Assembly: GCF_002111585.1 (NCBI RefSeq)
Contig: NZ_LUTP01000005.1
Coordinates: 62,001-126,000, forward strand
Direction: 5' to 3'
Source of the DNA: Lonsdalea iberica
GTDB taxonomy: Bacteria; Pseudomonadota; Gammaproteobacteria; Enterobacterales; Enterobacteriaceae
Length of the DNA: 64,000 nucleotides
Both the position numbers and the translations under genes were made by a program. This document shows positions 45,395 to 54,850 of the stretch, piece by piece; the stretch's first letter is position 1; every line of letters begins with the position of its first letter. The notes under the pieces are model-generated. The model searched no databases. It was not told where the DNA came from and worked only from the letters and a program-made list of their open reading frames with translations.

Positions 45395-46855
45395 ATGCAA
45401 TTGAAAAATAAAACGTTATTTCGTCAGTCATGTCTTATTGACGGCCAATGGCAGGATAGCCTGAGCGGCGAAACGCTCAGCGTCAACAACCCGGCCACCG
45501 GGGCGACGCTGGGGACGATCCCGTTGGTGACGGCGGAACAGACTCAACAGGCGATCGACGCAGCGGAAAAAGCGCTCTCGTCTTGGCGTCAGCGCACGGG
45601 CAAAGAGCGTGCCGCCGTATTGCTAGAGTGGGCGCGTCTAATCCGCGAAAATCAGGCCGATCTGGCGGCGTTGCTGACAGCCGAGCAGGGTAAGTCTCTG
45701 GCGGAAGCGTCCGGCGAAATCGGCTACGCCAATGCCTTTATCGAGTGGTTTGCGGAAGAGGCCAAACGCGTTGAGGGGAGTGTGCTCCAGTCTCCGCAGG
45801 CCAATCAGCGACTGCTGGTGCTGAAACAGCCTATCGGTGTGACGGCGGCCATTACCCCGTGGAACTTCCCGGCGGCGATGATTACCCGCAAGGCCGCGCC
45901 AGCGCTGGCGGCAGGCTGCACCATGATCGTCAAACCTGCCGAACAGACGCCGTATACCGCCTTGGCGCTGGGTGAACTGGCTGTTCAGGCCGGGATTCCC
46001 GCCGGCGTTCTGCAGGTGATCACCGGCGAAGCGCCAGCGGTGGGCAAAGTGCTGTGCGACAGCCCGGTCGTTCGCAAATTGAGCTTTACCGGCTCGACGG
46101 AGGTCGGCCGTATTTTGATGGCCCAAAGCGCGCCGACGGTGAAAAAACTGTCTTTGGAACTGGGCGGCAACGCGCCGGTTATCGTATTTGATGACGCCGA
46201 CCTTGAATTGGCGGTGAAAGGCATCATGGCTTCCAAGTTCCGTAACAGCGGACAAACCTGCGTCTGCGCGAATCGGATCTACGTACAGCGCGGGATTTAT
46301 CCGGCGCTGGCGGCCCGGTTGGTCGAAGAAGTCAAAAAACTCAAGGTCGGCGACGGCACTGAGCCGGGAGTGACGCAGGGGCCGTTGATTGATGAACAGG
46401 CGGTCGACAAAGCGCGTCAGCACATCGATGACGCGTTGACGAAAGGTGCCACGCTATTACTCGGCGGCAAGTCCCACGCGCTGGGTGGCACGTTCTTCGC
46501 CCCGACGGTGATTGGCGACGTTACGCGCGATATGCGATTTGCACGTGAAGAGACCTTCGGTCCTGTCGCTCCGCTGTTTCCGTTTACGGATGAAGCCGAA
46601 GCCATTGCCATGGCGAACGACACCGAATTTGGATTGGCGGCGTATGTCTTCACGCGCGATGCGGTTCGTCAGTGGCGGGTGCCGGAAGCGATTGAATACG
46701 GCATGGTCGGCATCAATACCGGGCTGATTTCCAACGAAGTCGCGCCGTTCGGCGGCGTCAAACAGTCCGGGCTTGGTCGTGAAGGATCGCGCTTCGGTAT
46801 CGAAGAGTATTTGGAGATGAAATATCTTTGCGTGGACCTTACGCCATCTGCCTGA
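45395..46855 (+). CDS. gabD: GabD, NADP-dependent succinate-semialdehyde dehydrogenase
   Basis: A 486-residue aldehyde dehydrogenase oxidising succinate semialdehyde to succinate, completing the GABA shunt. Catalytic E255 lies in LSLELGGNAP and C289 in NSGQTCVCANRIY; the family signature FTGSTEVGRILM is present. The start ATG at 45395 has AAAGGTGG upstream and follows gabT by 10 bases; longer in-frame starts overlap gabT in another frame. A hairpin follows the stop. Confidence 0.94.
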   Translation: MQLKNKTLFRQSCLIDGQWQDSLSGETLSVNNPATGATLGTIPLVTAEQTQQAIDAAEKALSSWRQRTGKERAAVLLEWARLIRENQADLAALLTAEQGKSLAEASGEIGYANAFIEWFAEEAKRVEGSVLQSPQANQRLLVLKQPIGVTAAITPWNFPAAMITRKAAPALAAGCTMIVKPAEQTPYTALALGELAVQAGIPAGVLQVITGEAPAVGKVLCDSPVVRKLSFTGSTEVGRILMAQSAPTVKKLSLELGGNAPVIVFDDADLELAVKGIMASKFRNSGQTCVCANRIYVQRGIYPALAARLVEEVKKLKVGDGTEPGVTQGPLIDEQAVDKARQHIDDALTKGATLLLGGKSHALGGTFFAPTVIGDVTRDMRFAREETFGPVAPLFPFTDEAEAIAMANDTEFGLAAYVFTRDAVRQWRVPEAIEYGMVGINTGLISNEVAPFGGVKQSGLGREGSRFGIEEYLEMKYLCVDLTPSA

Positions 46856-46863
46856 TGCCGCAC

Positions 46864-46888
46864 TGACGCGGAAGACCATTCCGCGTCA
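46864..46888 (+). terminator. Hairpin after gabD
   Basis: TGACGCGGAA-gacca-TTCCGCGTCA is a perfect 10-bp stem nine bases after the gabD stop. No T-run follows, so it may pause or protect the mRNA end rather than fully terminate. Confidence 0.45.
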
Positions 46889-46904
46889 CCTCTCCGTCAC
46901 ATGG

Positions 46905-46933
46905 TGGTGCATTCCAACTCACGCAATGCACCA
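46905..46933. promoter_or_regulatory. Inverted repeat of NtrC-like half-sites
   Basis: TGGTGCATT (46905-46913) and AATGCACCA (46925-46933) form a perfect 9-bp inverted repeat with an 11-base spacer. TGCACCA/TGGTGCA are NtrC half-sites, but face the opposite way from a classical NtrC dyad. It lies about 145-170 bases before the predicted sigma-54 start, in enhancer position. Confidence 0.45.
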
Positions 46934-47049
46934 TGCTAAAGCAAATTTCCCTCAGAACGCTCCCCCGTAAAATCGTGCGCACTGCACATGTTCAGGCTCT
47001 GCCCTTATCTCGCCGCACGTTGCCTTAATCCCCCTTTTTTTGCCCAAAG

Positions 47050-47065
47050 TGGCACGAAATATGCT
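47050..47065 (+). promoter_or_regulatory. Sigma-54 promoter of the PotD/B/C-like operon
   Basis: TGGCACGAAATATGCT matches the consensus TGGCACG-N4-TTGCW in all but one position, with GG and GC separated by 10 bases. Transcription would start near 47076, some 90 bases before the binding-protein gene. Confidence 0.75.
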
Positions 47066-47165
47066 TTTACAAATAGGGGATTCATCACCACAGCAATGAC
47101 TGTTCACACAACTTTAAAGTGCCGCCGTTTGGCATTGCGTTCACACTTTTACCAGGAGCCAGATT

Positions 47166-48197
47166 ATGTTGAAAAAATTTGCTTTATCCGCGCTGATTGT
47201 CGCAATGAGCTCTCAGGCCTGGGCTGAAAACCTGACCGTAATTTCCTTTGGCGGCACCAATAAGGATGCGCAGGACAAAGCGTTCTATAAGCCGTTTATG
47301 GCGGCGGGCATGGGCACGATCGAATCCGGGGAATATAACGGTGAAATGGCGCGCCTGCGTGCCATGGTTGAAACCGGTCAGATCAGCTGGGACATCGTTG
47401 AAGTCGAAGGGCCGGAGCTGCTCCGCGGCTGTAATGAGGGGCTGCTGGAACCGCTGGACTGGAAGAAATTGGGTGAGGCGTCCCAGTTTGTGAAGGGGGC
47501 GGTTTCGGAGTGTGGCGCCGGGATCTTCGTCTGGTCGACGGTGCTGACCTACAACGCCAACAAATTGAAGCAGGCACCGACCAGTTGGGCCGATTTCTGG
47601 GATGTGCGGAAGTTCCCCGGCAAACGCGCCTTACGTAAAAGCGCCAAGTTCACGTTGGAAATCGCCCTGCTGGCCGACGGCGTGAAACGTGAAGATCTGT
47701 ATAAAGTGCTGGCAACGCCCGCTGGCGTGGATCGCGCGTTCAAGAAGCTCGATCAAATCAAGTCCAATATCCAGTGGTGGGAGTCCGGCGCCCAGCCGTT
47801 GCAATGGCTGGTTTCCGGCGATGTCGTAATGACCTCCGCCTACAACGGCCGCGTCGCCGTGGCGCAGAAAGAAAAGCCGGGTATCAACATCGTCTGGAAA
47901 GACAGCATTTACGATCTGGATAGCTGGGCGATCGTAAAAGGCTCGAAACACAAAGCGCTGGCGGAACAATTTATCGCCTTTGCCAATAAGCCGGAGAATC
48001 AGAAGGTCTTTGCCGAGAACATCGCCTACGGCCCCACCAATATCAAAACCAACGAACTTCTGCCTGCCGCCATCCGCTCCAACTTGCCGACCGCGCCGGA
48101 AAACCTGGAACAGTCTCTGGCAGTGGATACCGAATTTTGGATCGATCACGGGGAAGAGCTGGAGCAGCGGTTTAATTCCTGGGCTGCTCAGCAGTAA
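47166..48197 (+). CDS. Periplasmic binding protein, polyamine/GABA type (PotD-like)
   Basis: A 343-residue secreted binding protein (signal peptide MLKKFALSALIVAMSSQAWA) of the PotD/PotF-like group: LTVISFGGTNKDAQDKAF, EYNGEMARLRAMVETGQ, WDIVEVEGPELLRGC. Proteins of this kind include the selective GABA-binding protein of Agrobacterium as well as polyamine receptors. With gabT-gabD just upstream, GABA or a close amine is the likely ligand; this is inference. It is first in the SBP-permease-permease operon. Confidence 0.87.
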   Translation: MLKKFALSALIVAMSSQAWAENLTVISFGGTNKDAQDKAFYKPFMAAGMGTIESGEYNGEMARLRAMVETGQISWDIVEVEGPELLRGCNEGLLEPLDWKKLGEASQFVKGAVSECGAGIFVWSTVLTYNANKLKQAPTSWADFWDVRKFPGKRALRKSAKFTLEIALLADGVKREDLYKVLATPAGVDRAFKKLDQIKSNIQWWESGAQPLQWLVSGDVVMTSAYNGRVAVAQKEKPGINIVWKDSIYDLDSWAIVKGSKHKALAEQFIAFANKPENQKVFAENIAYGPTNIKTNELLPAAIRSNLPTAPENLEQSLAVDTEFWIDHGEELEQRFNSWAAQQ

Positions 48198-48229
48198 TCC
48201 CGCGTCGGTCTGAAAGAGTAAGGAGAAAA

Positions 48230-49501
48230 TTGATGACCCAGAACGAAAGGGTGGCCGCTGCGCCACCGGCCGAGCCCCTGGAGAACGCCTGCCTAAAACA
48301 GCAGCTGCGTCATGCCCAGTCGCGTTATAAGAAACGTTCGCTGCTGCTGATTGCGCCGCTGTTCTTGTTCATCCTGGCCAGCTTCCTGTTTCCCATTTTT
48401 TCGATTCTGGGCAAGAGCGTATCCAACCCTGAACTACGCACCCATATGCCCGCCACTATCGCCGCGTTGAAAGAGTGGTCGGGCAATGAGGTTCCCGATG
48501 AGGACGTATTCAAGGCGCTGATCGCCGATCTCCGCCAGGCCCGCAGCGGCGGACAGGTGGCGGCGATCACTAAACGGTTGGGGTATGAAGACGGTCAGTA
48601 TCGTACGCTGGTGAACCGTACTCTGCGCAAAATGCCGCCTGCCGACAGTCCCTCGGTACGAGGACAGCTTATTGCCGATCAGCCTCTGTGGGGGGAGGTC
48701 AGCACTTGGAAAACCTTCCAACGCGCTTCCCGCCCGTTCACCAGCTATTACCTGCTTGCCGTGTTTGACCACCGGGTTGATCCGCAGACAGGAGAGATTA
48801 CGGCGCAGCCGCCCGAACAATCTCTGTATATCGACGTGCTGGTGCGTACGCTGAAAATGGCCGGGGTCGTGACGTTGCTGTGCGTGGGGCTGGGCTACCC
48901 GCTGTCGTACTGGCTGGCTAAACAGCCGTCTAATCGCGCCAATTTGCTGATGATTCTGGTCTTGCTGCCGTTCTGGACCTCGCTCATCGTACGCACGGCG
49001 AGCTGGATTGTACTGTTGCAGTCCGGTGGTCTCATCAACCGCTCGCTGCTGGCGCTGAATATCATCGACCATCCGCTGGTGTTGGTGTTCAACCGCGTCG
49101 GGGTTTATATCTCGATGACGCATATCCTGATGCCGTTTTTCGTCCTGCCGCTCTATGCAGTGATGAAGGGGATTTCGCCCAATTATGTCCGCGCCGCCAT
49201 CTCGCTGGGCGCGCATCCGTTTATCGCCTTCTGGCGCGTGTACGTGCCGCAAACCTATGCCGGAGTCACGGCAGGCGCGCTGCTGGTATTCATGATGGCC
49301 ATTGGTTACTACATCACGCCCGCGCTGCTGGGCGGGCCGGCCGATCAGATGCTGAGCTACTTCGTGGCGTTCTTCACCAATACCACCATGAACTGGGGGA
49401 TGGCGGCGGCGCTGGGGACGCAGCTGTTGGTCATCGTCACTTTGCTGTATGTGGTTTACATCCGTGTGACTCGCACCAACGCTGAGATTGCCGCGCAATA
49501 A
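48230..49501 (+). CDS. ABC permease, polyamine/GABA type (PotB-like)
   Basis: A 423-residue permease, longer than PotB (about 275) because of a cytoplasmic tail and a large extra region (about 60-190, including FKALIADLRQARSGGQVAAI) between the first and second spans. The remaining spans are PotB-like, with the coupling motif AAISLGAHPFIAFWRVYVPQT. Long-loop permeases of this kind are common in PotD-like importers of proteobacteria. It follows the binding-protein gene by 32 bases. Confidence 0.86.
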   Translation: MMTQNERVAAAPPAEPLENACLKQQLRHAQSRYKKRSLLLIAPLFLFILASFLFPIFSILGKSVSNPELRTHMPATIAALKEWSGNEVPDEDVFKALIADLRQARSGGQVAAITKRLGYEDGQYRTLVNRTLRKMPPADSPSVRGQLIADQPLWGEVSTWKTFQRASRPFTSYYLLAVFDHRVDPQTGEITAQPPEQSLYIDVLVRTLKMAGVVTLLCVGLGYPLSYWLAKQPSNRANLLMILVLLPFWTSLIVRTASWIVLLQSGGLINRSLLALNIIDHPLVLVFNRVGVYISMTHILMPFFVLPLYAVMKGISPNYVRAAISLGAHPFIAFWRVYVPQTYAGVTAGALLVFMMAIGYYITPALLGGPADQMLSYFVAFFTNTTMNWGMAAALGTQLLVIVTLLYVVYIRVTRTNAEIAAQ

Positions 49502-49516
49502 CTGGAGGACAGGGAA

Positions 49517-50341
49517 ATGAGACAACAAGGTGCGCTGGTTATCCGTTTGTGGAATGCGTTCTTTAATTTTTACGGCGCGGCGATGCTGCTGTTCCTGATT
49601 GTACCCGTGCTGGTGATAGTGCCGCTGTCGTTCAATGCGGGCTCGTTCCTGAGCTATCCGCTGGCTGGCTTTTCACTGCGCTGGTATCGCGAGTTTTTCC
49701 ACTCTAGCGAGTGGTTGAGTTCTCTCGGTAACAGTCTGCTGATCGCGCCGCTGGCGACGTTGCTGGCGACCGTGTTGGGCGTTCTTGCCGCGGTTGGCCT
49801 GGTGCGCGGTGAATTTCGCGGTAAATCGCTGGTCATGGCCGTGCTGATTTCGCCGATGATTGCGCCCGTCGTGATCGTCGCCGTCGGCATGTTTTTCTTC
49901 TTCGCCAAACTCTCGCTGCTCAACAGCTATCTGGGATTGGTGCTGGCGCATGCGATGTTGGGCGTGCCGTTCGTGGTTATTACCGTCACGGCCGTACTGA
50001 AAAACTACGACCAGAACCTCACTCGCGCCGCCGCGAGTCTGGGGGCGCCTCCGCTGTTGGCCTTCCGTAAGGTGACGCTGCCGCTGATTGCGCCCGGTGT
50101 GTTTTCCGGCGCGCTGTTCGCGTTCGCGACATCGTTCGATGAAGTCATCGTCACATTGTTTCTCGCGAGCCCGCGTCAGCGTACGTTACCGCTGCAGATG
50201 TTTGCCGGGATCCGTGAAAACCTGGACCCGACAATCGCGGCGGCCGCGTCGATGATGGTGGGGGCCGCGCTGTTACTGCTGATTGTGATGGAAGTGCTGA
50301 GACGTCGCGGTGAAAAGCTGCGCGGCGTAAAGCATGGATGA
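49517..50341 (+). CDS. ABC permease, polyamine/GABA type (PotC-like)
   Basis: A 274-residue permease of PotC size with six spans and the coupling-helix motif AAASLGAPPLLAFRKVTLPLI. It completes the importer with the PotB-like permease 15 bases upstream. The start has GGAGGACAGGGAA ahead of ATG. It ends before a strong bidirectional terminator. Confidence 0.88.
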   Translation: MRQQGALVIRLWNAFFNFYGAAMLLFLIVPVLVIVPLSFNAGSFLSYPLAGFSLRWYREFFHSSEWLSSLGNSLLIAPLATLLATVLGVLAAVGLVRGEFRGKSLVMAVLISPMIAPVVIVAVGMFFFFAKLSLLNSYLGLVLAHAMLGVPFVVITVTAVLKNYDQNLTRAAASLGAPPLLAFRKVTLPLIAPGVFSGALFAFATSFDEVIVTLFLASPRQRTLPLQMFAGIRENLDPTIAAAASMMVGAALLLLIVMEVLRRRGEKLRGVKHG

Positions 50342-50423
50342 TGGCGGATTGCACCCTTGAGTGAATTCGGTCAGCGCTGGCGACTGCACCGCGATAAGTT
50401 GTGTGCTGTTGGCGTCTAAACAG

Positions 50424-50455
50424 AAAGCCCCGAGCTAGTGACTCGGGGCTTTTTT
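50424..50455. terminator. Bidirectional terminator between the PotC-like gene and sbmA
   Basis: AAAGCCCCGAG-N7-CTCGGGGCTTTTTT: a perfect stem with an A-run before and a T-run after, between two convergent genes. Confidence 0.9.
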
Positions 50456-50520
50456 GTGAGGATGACCGCGGGGAAGGGGCCGGAGGGGTATGCGGCATAC
50501 CGCCTGCGGCTTATTCGTCG

Positions 50521-51753
50521 TCAGGCATCCGGCGAAGAGATGTAATCGGGATTGGGCGCGTCGTCGTCCTGGATAATGGACTCGAAGCTGCGTAGACGTT
50601 TATAGATCGACAGTAGCTCTACAATCGTGGTCCAGGAGTTGATCAAATACTGGAACGAACTGCGGACCTGGTCGAACACGTTGTTGATCTGCGACATCAG
50701 GCCCAGCGTGAGCGCACCGGCCACGATGGAGGGCAGCAACACGACGATCCCGAAGACATTGTCCACCTGCAGATACAGCACGCGCGCAATGTTGAAATAG
50801 GTGTAGTGGAAGTACAGCCGGAAGTAGTTTTTTCGCACATTGGTAAACAGCTCGCGCACGGTTGGCGGCGTGGCGCGCTCGGCATGATCCTCCCCGTAGA
50901 CCAGTTCCTTACGGTAAGCGGCTTCTACGCGCTGGTTATTGAACTCCAATCCCGGCAGTTTGATGCCTATAAAAGCCAGCAGCCCGGTTCCCGCCAGCGA
51001 CCAGACCAGCGCGGCGATCAGGAGGGCATAGGGGATTTGGCCGAGGATCGGCACTTCTTTGACGTGGACGGAGAGCGTAATCAGTACCGGCAAGAAGGCG
51101 ATCAGCGTCATGACCGACTGGATCAGATTGACGCCCAGACTCTCGACCGTGGAGGCGAAGCGCATACTGTCTTCCTGAATACGCTGGGCGGCCCCTTCGA
51201 CATGACGCAACCGCGGCCAGTGCGTCATGTAGTAGTCGTTCATCGCCATTCGCCAGCGAAAGACGTAGTGGCTGACGAAAAACATATTTAGTACGCCCAC
51301 CACTACCGCACAGAGCGCGATGCCGAGAAAGACCGCCAGTTCGTGATAGAACGCGCCGATGGTGACGGCATGCGGGGTGCCGAGCGCTTTCTGAATCAGA
51401 TCGTAGAAGGGCACGTACCAGGCGTTGACCGCGACGCCGACTTCCACGGAGAAGTAGGTGACGAAGATAATCAGAGCCGAACCAAGAATGGACCAGCGCT
51501 GCCAACGGTGCGGGCTGAATATAAACCAGCAGGCCGAGAACAGACCGACGGCGATCGCATAGTAGCCGTAAAACCACAGGAAGGCCGGGCTCCAGAATCG
51601 GACGGCGCTGGTGGGCAGCGGTTGATCGGTCAGATTCAGCAGATTGGCCCCCAGAGGGCGGGCGAAAGCGTACCAGAGGGCGATGCAGATCAGCGTCCAG
51701 ATCGCGGCGGAAGAGAAGAACAGTTTGGGATGAGGAAAAAACGATTTAAACAT
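50521..51753 (-). CDS. sbmA: SbmA, peptide antibiotic transporter
   Basis: A 410-residue inner-membrane protein of the SbmA/BacA family, which uses the proton gradient to import proline-rich peptides, microcins and bleomycin-like compounds. It matches E. coli SbmA from [10 protein letters not shown] through [54 protein letters not shown] and [19 protein letters not shown]. The start at 51753 is set by this match; an in-frame codon at 51786 adds 11 residues. It lies directly downstream of hrcU on the same strand with a 244-base gap and no hrp box. Confidence 0.95.
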   Translation of the reverse strand: MFKSFFPHPKLFFSSAAIWTLICIALWYAFARPLGANLLNLTDQPLPTSAVRFWSPAFLWFYGYYAIAVGLFSACWFIFSPHRWQRWSILGSALIIFVTYFSVEVGVAVNAWYVPFYDLIQKALGTPHAVTIGAFYHELAVFLGIALCAVVVGVLNMFFVSHYVFRWRMAMNDYYMTHWPRLRHVEGAAQRIQEDSMRFASTVESLGVNLIQSVMTLIAFLPVLITLSVHVKEVPILGQIPYALLIAALVWSLAGTGLLAFIGIKLPGLEFNNQRVEAAYRKELVYGEDHAERATPPTVRELFTNVRKNYFRLYFHYTYFNIARVLYLQVDNVFGIVVLLPSIVAGALTLGLMSQINNVFDQVRSSFQYLINSWTTIVELLSIYKRLRSFESIIQDDDAPNPDYISSPDA

Positions 51754-51997
51754 AAAGTCTGTCTTACCTGTTAAACGCCGATGCACAGAGTCGGGTGCCT
51801 GTCGACCAGACCGTGGCGGCCGTTGCCGGGGAGGCGATTCTGCGCTGTGTTCAATGGATTACCATGCTTTGAGTAATACCAGATAGTGAACGGATGTGCA
51901 GGATTATATTGAAACTATTTCTAATTTTTTACCCGACAGCATGCTGTTTTCCACTTGCGTGACGGGCGACCTCAGCCGTCTTTTTGGCGAGCATACG

Positions 51998-53095
51998 TCA
52001 CCTGACCGGCTCGTTATCCATATCGGTTACCTCCACGCCGCGCGTGGTGTCCTGCTCTAGTTGTCGCAGCACCCGATAGACCTGAGCGACGGCTTGTAGC
52101 GTGTCTCTCGGAATATAACGGCCTTCTGGCTGACGGTAGAGCGTGCGGGCGAGCCAGACGAAGCGGATCACCGGGATGTTGGCCTGATGCGCGCGCGCGA
52201 TGAGCTGGCGCGCCTCCGCATCTTCGCCTTTGCACAGGATGCGCGGCAGCGGGGTTTGTCCCGGCCGGTAAAACAGCGCCACCGCGTAGTGGGTAGGGTT
52301 GACCAGCAGTAAGTCGGCATTTTCCACGTGGCCTGCCGGACGCGGCTTGGCCGGCGCGTTAAGGATGTCGCGCGCCAGCGACTTACGCTGGCCTTTCATA
52401 TGCGGATCGCCCTCGGAATCCTTATGTTCGTTGCGAAGATCTTCATGACTCATTCGCTGCTGTTTCAGGAAGTAGTATTTCTGTAATCCGAAGTCGACGA
52501 CGGCCAGGGCGAGCAGCGCCGCCAGCGTCGTGCGCTCCACGCGCTGGAGTACCACCGCGACACCGTGCCAGAAGCCATCCAGGTCGCCGTAAGCCAGTTC
52601 GACCAACCACTCCAACTGCGGGATAACCACGTGATAGAAGATAATGCCGATGGTGACGGTCTTCAGAGTGTTGGTCAGCATCTCCGTCAGCTTGCGCATA
52701 GAAAACATCTGCTTGATCTGATTGACGGGATTGAGCCGGTTAAAATCCAATTTAAGCGCCTCAGGGGCGAACAAGGGACCGTATTGGATCCAGGCGCCGA
52801 CAATGCGCATCAATAGCGCAATCGCGACGGTCAGTAGGCATAACGTGGCCAACAGGCTGAGCGCCTCGCCGACGATCTCGTTGACCGCATGTCCGAAGGG
52901 ATCGGTCAGACGCTTTAGCGGCAGTTGCATCAGCATTTCCAACTTTTCCATGCCGTCATTGACCAGCGCCAGGATCATTTCCAGCAGCGCGGCGCTAATC
53001 AACAGCTTGGGAATGTCCTGACTTTGGCCGACTTCGCCTTTGCGACGCGCATCACGTAGCTTCTTCGGGGTCGGCTTTTCGGTTTTTTCGCTCAT
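51998..53095 (-). CDS. hrcU: HrcU (SctU), T3SS export switch protein
   Basis: A 365-residue export-gate protein: four membrane spans, then a cytoplasmic domain with the self-cleaving NPTH motif at residues 266-269 (LLLVNPTHYAVALFYRPG). Cleavage changes substrate specificity from pilus/needle subunits to translocators and effectors. The N-terminal EKTEKPTPKKLRDARRKGEVGQS is the family hallmark. It is the last gene of the hrpJ operon, 22 bases after hrcT. Confidence 0.97.
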   Translation of the reverse strand: MSEKTEKPTPKKLRDARRKGEVGQSQDIPKLLISAALLEMILALVNDGMEKLEMLMQLPLKRLTDPFGHAVNEIVGEALSLLATLCLLTVAIALLMRIVGAWIQYGPLFAPEALKLDFNRLNPVNQIKQMFSMRKLTEMLTNTLKTVTIGIIFYHVVIPQLEWLVELAYGDLDGFWHGVAVVLQRVERTTLAALLALAVVDFGLQKYYFLKQQRMSHEDLRNEHKDSEGDPHMKGQRKSLARDILNAPAKPRPAGHVENADLLLVNPTHYAVALFYRPGQTPLPRILCKGEDAEARQLIARAHQANIPVIRFVWLARTLYRQPEGRYIPRDTLQAVAQVYRVLRQLEQDTTRGVEVTDMDNEPVR

Positions 53096-53117
53096 GCGTC
53101 AGCCTCTGCGGGGCCCT

Positions 53118-53921
53118 TCAGGGGAACGCGGGGAAAAACTGCGGCAATACGTGTTTCAGGTCCGGCAGCGAATGAATCCGCCCTTCGGCGAGATATTGGA
53201 GCACCGGCAGGTACACGATGAAGAACGCCATCCCGGCGAGACATTTGGCAGGCACGGACAACACGTAGACCTGCAACTGCGGGCTGTACAGGCTGAGTAT
53301 AGCGATGCTGAATTCCAGTAGCAGCAGCAGCGCCACCAGCGGTCCGGCGAAGATGACCAGATGCGTAAAAGTGTCGGCCAGTAGGTCCAGATAGGCGTGA
53401 AAGCCGGTTTCGCCGAGCGGCGGCAGCCACATCAGCGCGGGCCACAGGCGATAGCTGTCCCAGAGCAGCTGCGTCAGCCCGGAGAGTCCCAGCGTCAGCA
53501 ACAGCATCAGCCCCAACAACTGCTTCATCATATGGCCGAGGGGCGTCGCGTCGCTGCCCAGCGCAGGATTGAGTTGTCCGCCGATCAACGCGCCGCGCTG
53601 GTTATCGAATAGCGCCCCCACGGACTCGAACAGCCAGAAAGGCATCGCCAGAATGCAGCCCAACAGGAGCCCGACCACCAGCTCCTTAAGCAACAGACCC
53701 GGCAATAGCGGCCAACGCAGCGTTGTGTCCTGCATTTGCTGCTGGATGGCGGCGGCCGGCACCAGCGCCAGCGCCAGTACGATGGCATTTCTGAGCAAGC
53801 CTTTCACCAGCGAGAACGAAAATAGCGGCACCAGCAACAGGCAGGGATAGAGTCTGGCCATGCCGAGCGTCAGGGCAAAGATAAAGTCATAAAGACGGTC
53901 GAGAGTGGCGAGGGTCAGCAT
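53118..53921 (-). CDS. hrcT: HrcT (SctT), T3SS export-gate membrane protein
   Basis: A 267-residue, multi-span FliR/SctT-family protein that forms the export gate with HrcR and HrcS. Hydrophobic spans and the conserved VGALFDNQRGALIGGQLNP and SIAILSLYSPQLQVYVLSVPAKCL segments are visible. It is 7 bases after hrcS and followed by hrcU. Confidence 0.96.
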   Translation of the reverse strand: MLTLATLDRLYDFIFALTLGMARLYPCLLLVPLFSFSLVKGLLRNAIVLALALVPAAAIQQQMQDTTLRWPLLPGLLLKELVVGLLLGCILAMPFWLFESVGALFDNQRGALIGGQLNPALGSDATPLGHMMKQLLGLMLLLTLGLSGLTQLLWDSYRLWPALMWLPPLGETGFHAYLDLLADTFTHLVIFAGPLVALLLLLEFSIAILSLYSPQLQVYVLSVPAKCLAGMAFFIVYLPVLQYLAEGRIHSLPDLKHVLPQFFPAFP

Positions 53922-53928
53922 CGTGGCC

Positions 53929-54189
53929 TCATGCGCGAGTTTGTTCGATCATATTGAAAGCCAGCAGGGTCAGTTGGATCAGCTCGACGCCAATCCAGCG
54001 ACCGGTCATGGCCAGTACCAGACCGACCGCCACCAGCTTGATGGCGAAAGGGAGCGTCTGGTCCTGTAGCTGCATGACGGCTTGCAGCAGCGAAATCAGG
54101 ACGCCCACGATCACGGCGACGACCAGCGGCGGCGCGGACAGCATCACAACCAGGACCATGGCCTGTCGAAACAGATTCAAAATTTCCAC
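53929..54189 (-). CDS. hrcS: HrcS (SctS), T3SS export-gate membrane protein
   Basis: An 86-residue protein with two membrane spans, the FliQ/SctS family, carrying the typical VLISLLQAVMQLQDQTLPFA segment. It assembles with HrcR and HrcT into the export pore. It is 7 bases after hrcR. Confidence 0.96.
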   Translation of the reverse strand: MEILNLFRQAMVLVVMLSAPPLVVAVIVGVLISLLQAVMQLQDQTLPFAIKLVAVGLVLAMTGRWIGVELIQLTLLAFNMIEQTRA

Positions 54190-54196
54190 ATACGCC

Positions 54197-54850
54197 TCAC
54201 AGGTAGCTATAAAACAGGCCGTCGAGCAGCCGGGTCCAGCCGCTGACCAGCACGAACAGCAGCAGTTTGAGCGGCAGCGAGAGCGTCGTCGGCGCGACCA
54301 TCTGCATCCCTAGCGCCAGCAGCACATTAGACACAATCAGGTCGATGACGATGAACGGTATGTAAATCAGAAAGCCGATTTTGAATCCCGCCTGCAGTTC
54401 GGAAAGCACAAAAGCCGGGATCACCAGCAAGATATTGTCTGTAGTCGCTTTTTCGGACATGGCGGCGGGCCACATGCGGAGGCTGTTCTCATGCAGATGG
54501 GTGAGAATATCGGGATCGGTATTGCGAGACATAAACTTTTGCAACGGTTCGATGCCCTGCGTCGCGGTGGTTTCCAGCGTGCTGAGATCGCTCATATCCA
54601 GCGGCGTATCCTGAAAGCGTTGTTTGATATCGCCGAAGACCGGCGCCATCACGAACAACGTGGCGGCCAGCGCGATGCCATACAGCGCCATATTCGGCGG
54701 CACCTGCTGTACCCCGATGGCGTTCCGGGTGATCAACAGAACGGTGGCGATTTTTAAAAAACAGGTACAGACCACCATCATGAGCGGAATCAGCGACAAG
54801 GCCCCCAACATCAGGGCGAACATGACCGGATCGAACGCGCCCGCCGTCAT
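54197..54850 (-). CDS. hrcR: HrcR (SctR), T3SS export-gate membrane protein
   Basis: A 217-residue FliP/SctR-family protein: spans at the N-terminus ([26 protein letters not shown]), then [20 protein letters not shown], a periplasmic region, and C-terminal spans ([19 protein letters not shown], then [13 protein letters not shown]). It forms the pentameric core of the export gate. Its start overlaps the hrcQ stop by ATGA. Confidence 0.97.
   Translation of the reverse strand: MTAGAFDPVMFALMLGALSLIPLMMVVCTCFLKIATVLLITRNAIGVQQVPPNMALYGIALAATLFVMAPVFGDIKQRFQDTPLDMSDLSTLETTATQGIEPLQKFMSRNTDPDILTHLHENSLRMWPAAMSEKATTDNILLVIPAFVLSELQAGFKIGFLIYIPFIVIDLIVSNVLLALGMQMVAPTTLSLPLKLLLFVLVSGWTRLLDGLFYSYL

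Noticed and set aside
51937-51948. 12-bp palindrome ACAGCATGCTGT between hrcU and sbmA as a regulator site or terminator
   Set aside because: Too short and without a clear promoter context or T-run in the direction of transcription to assign a role.
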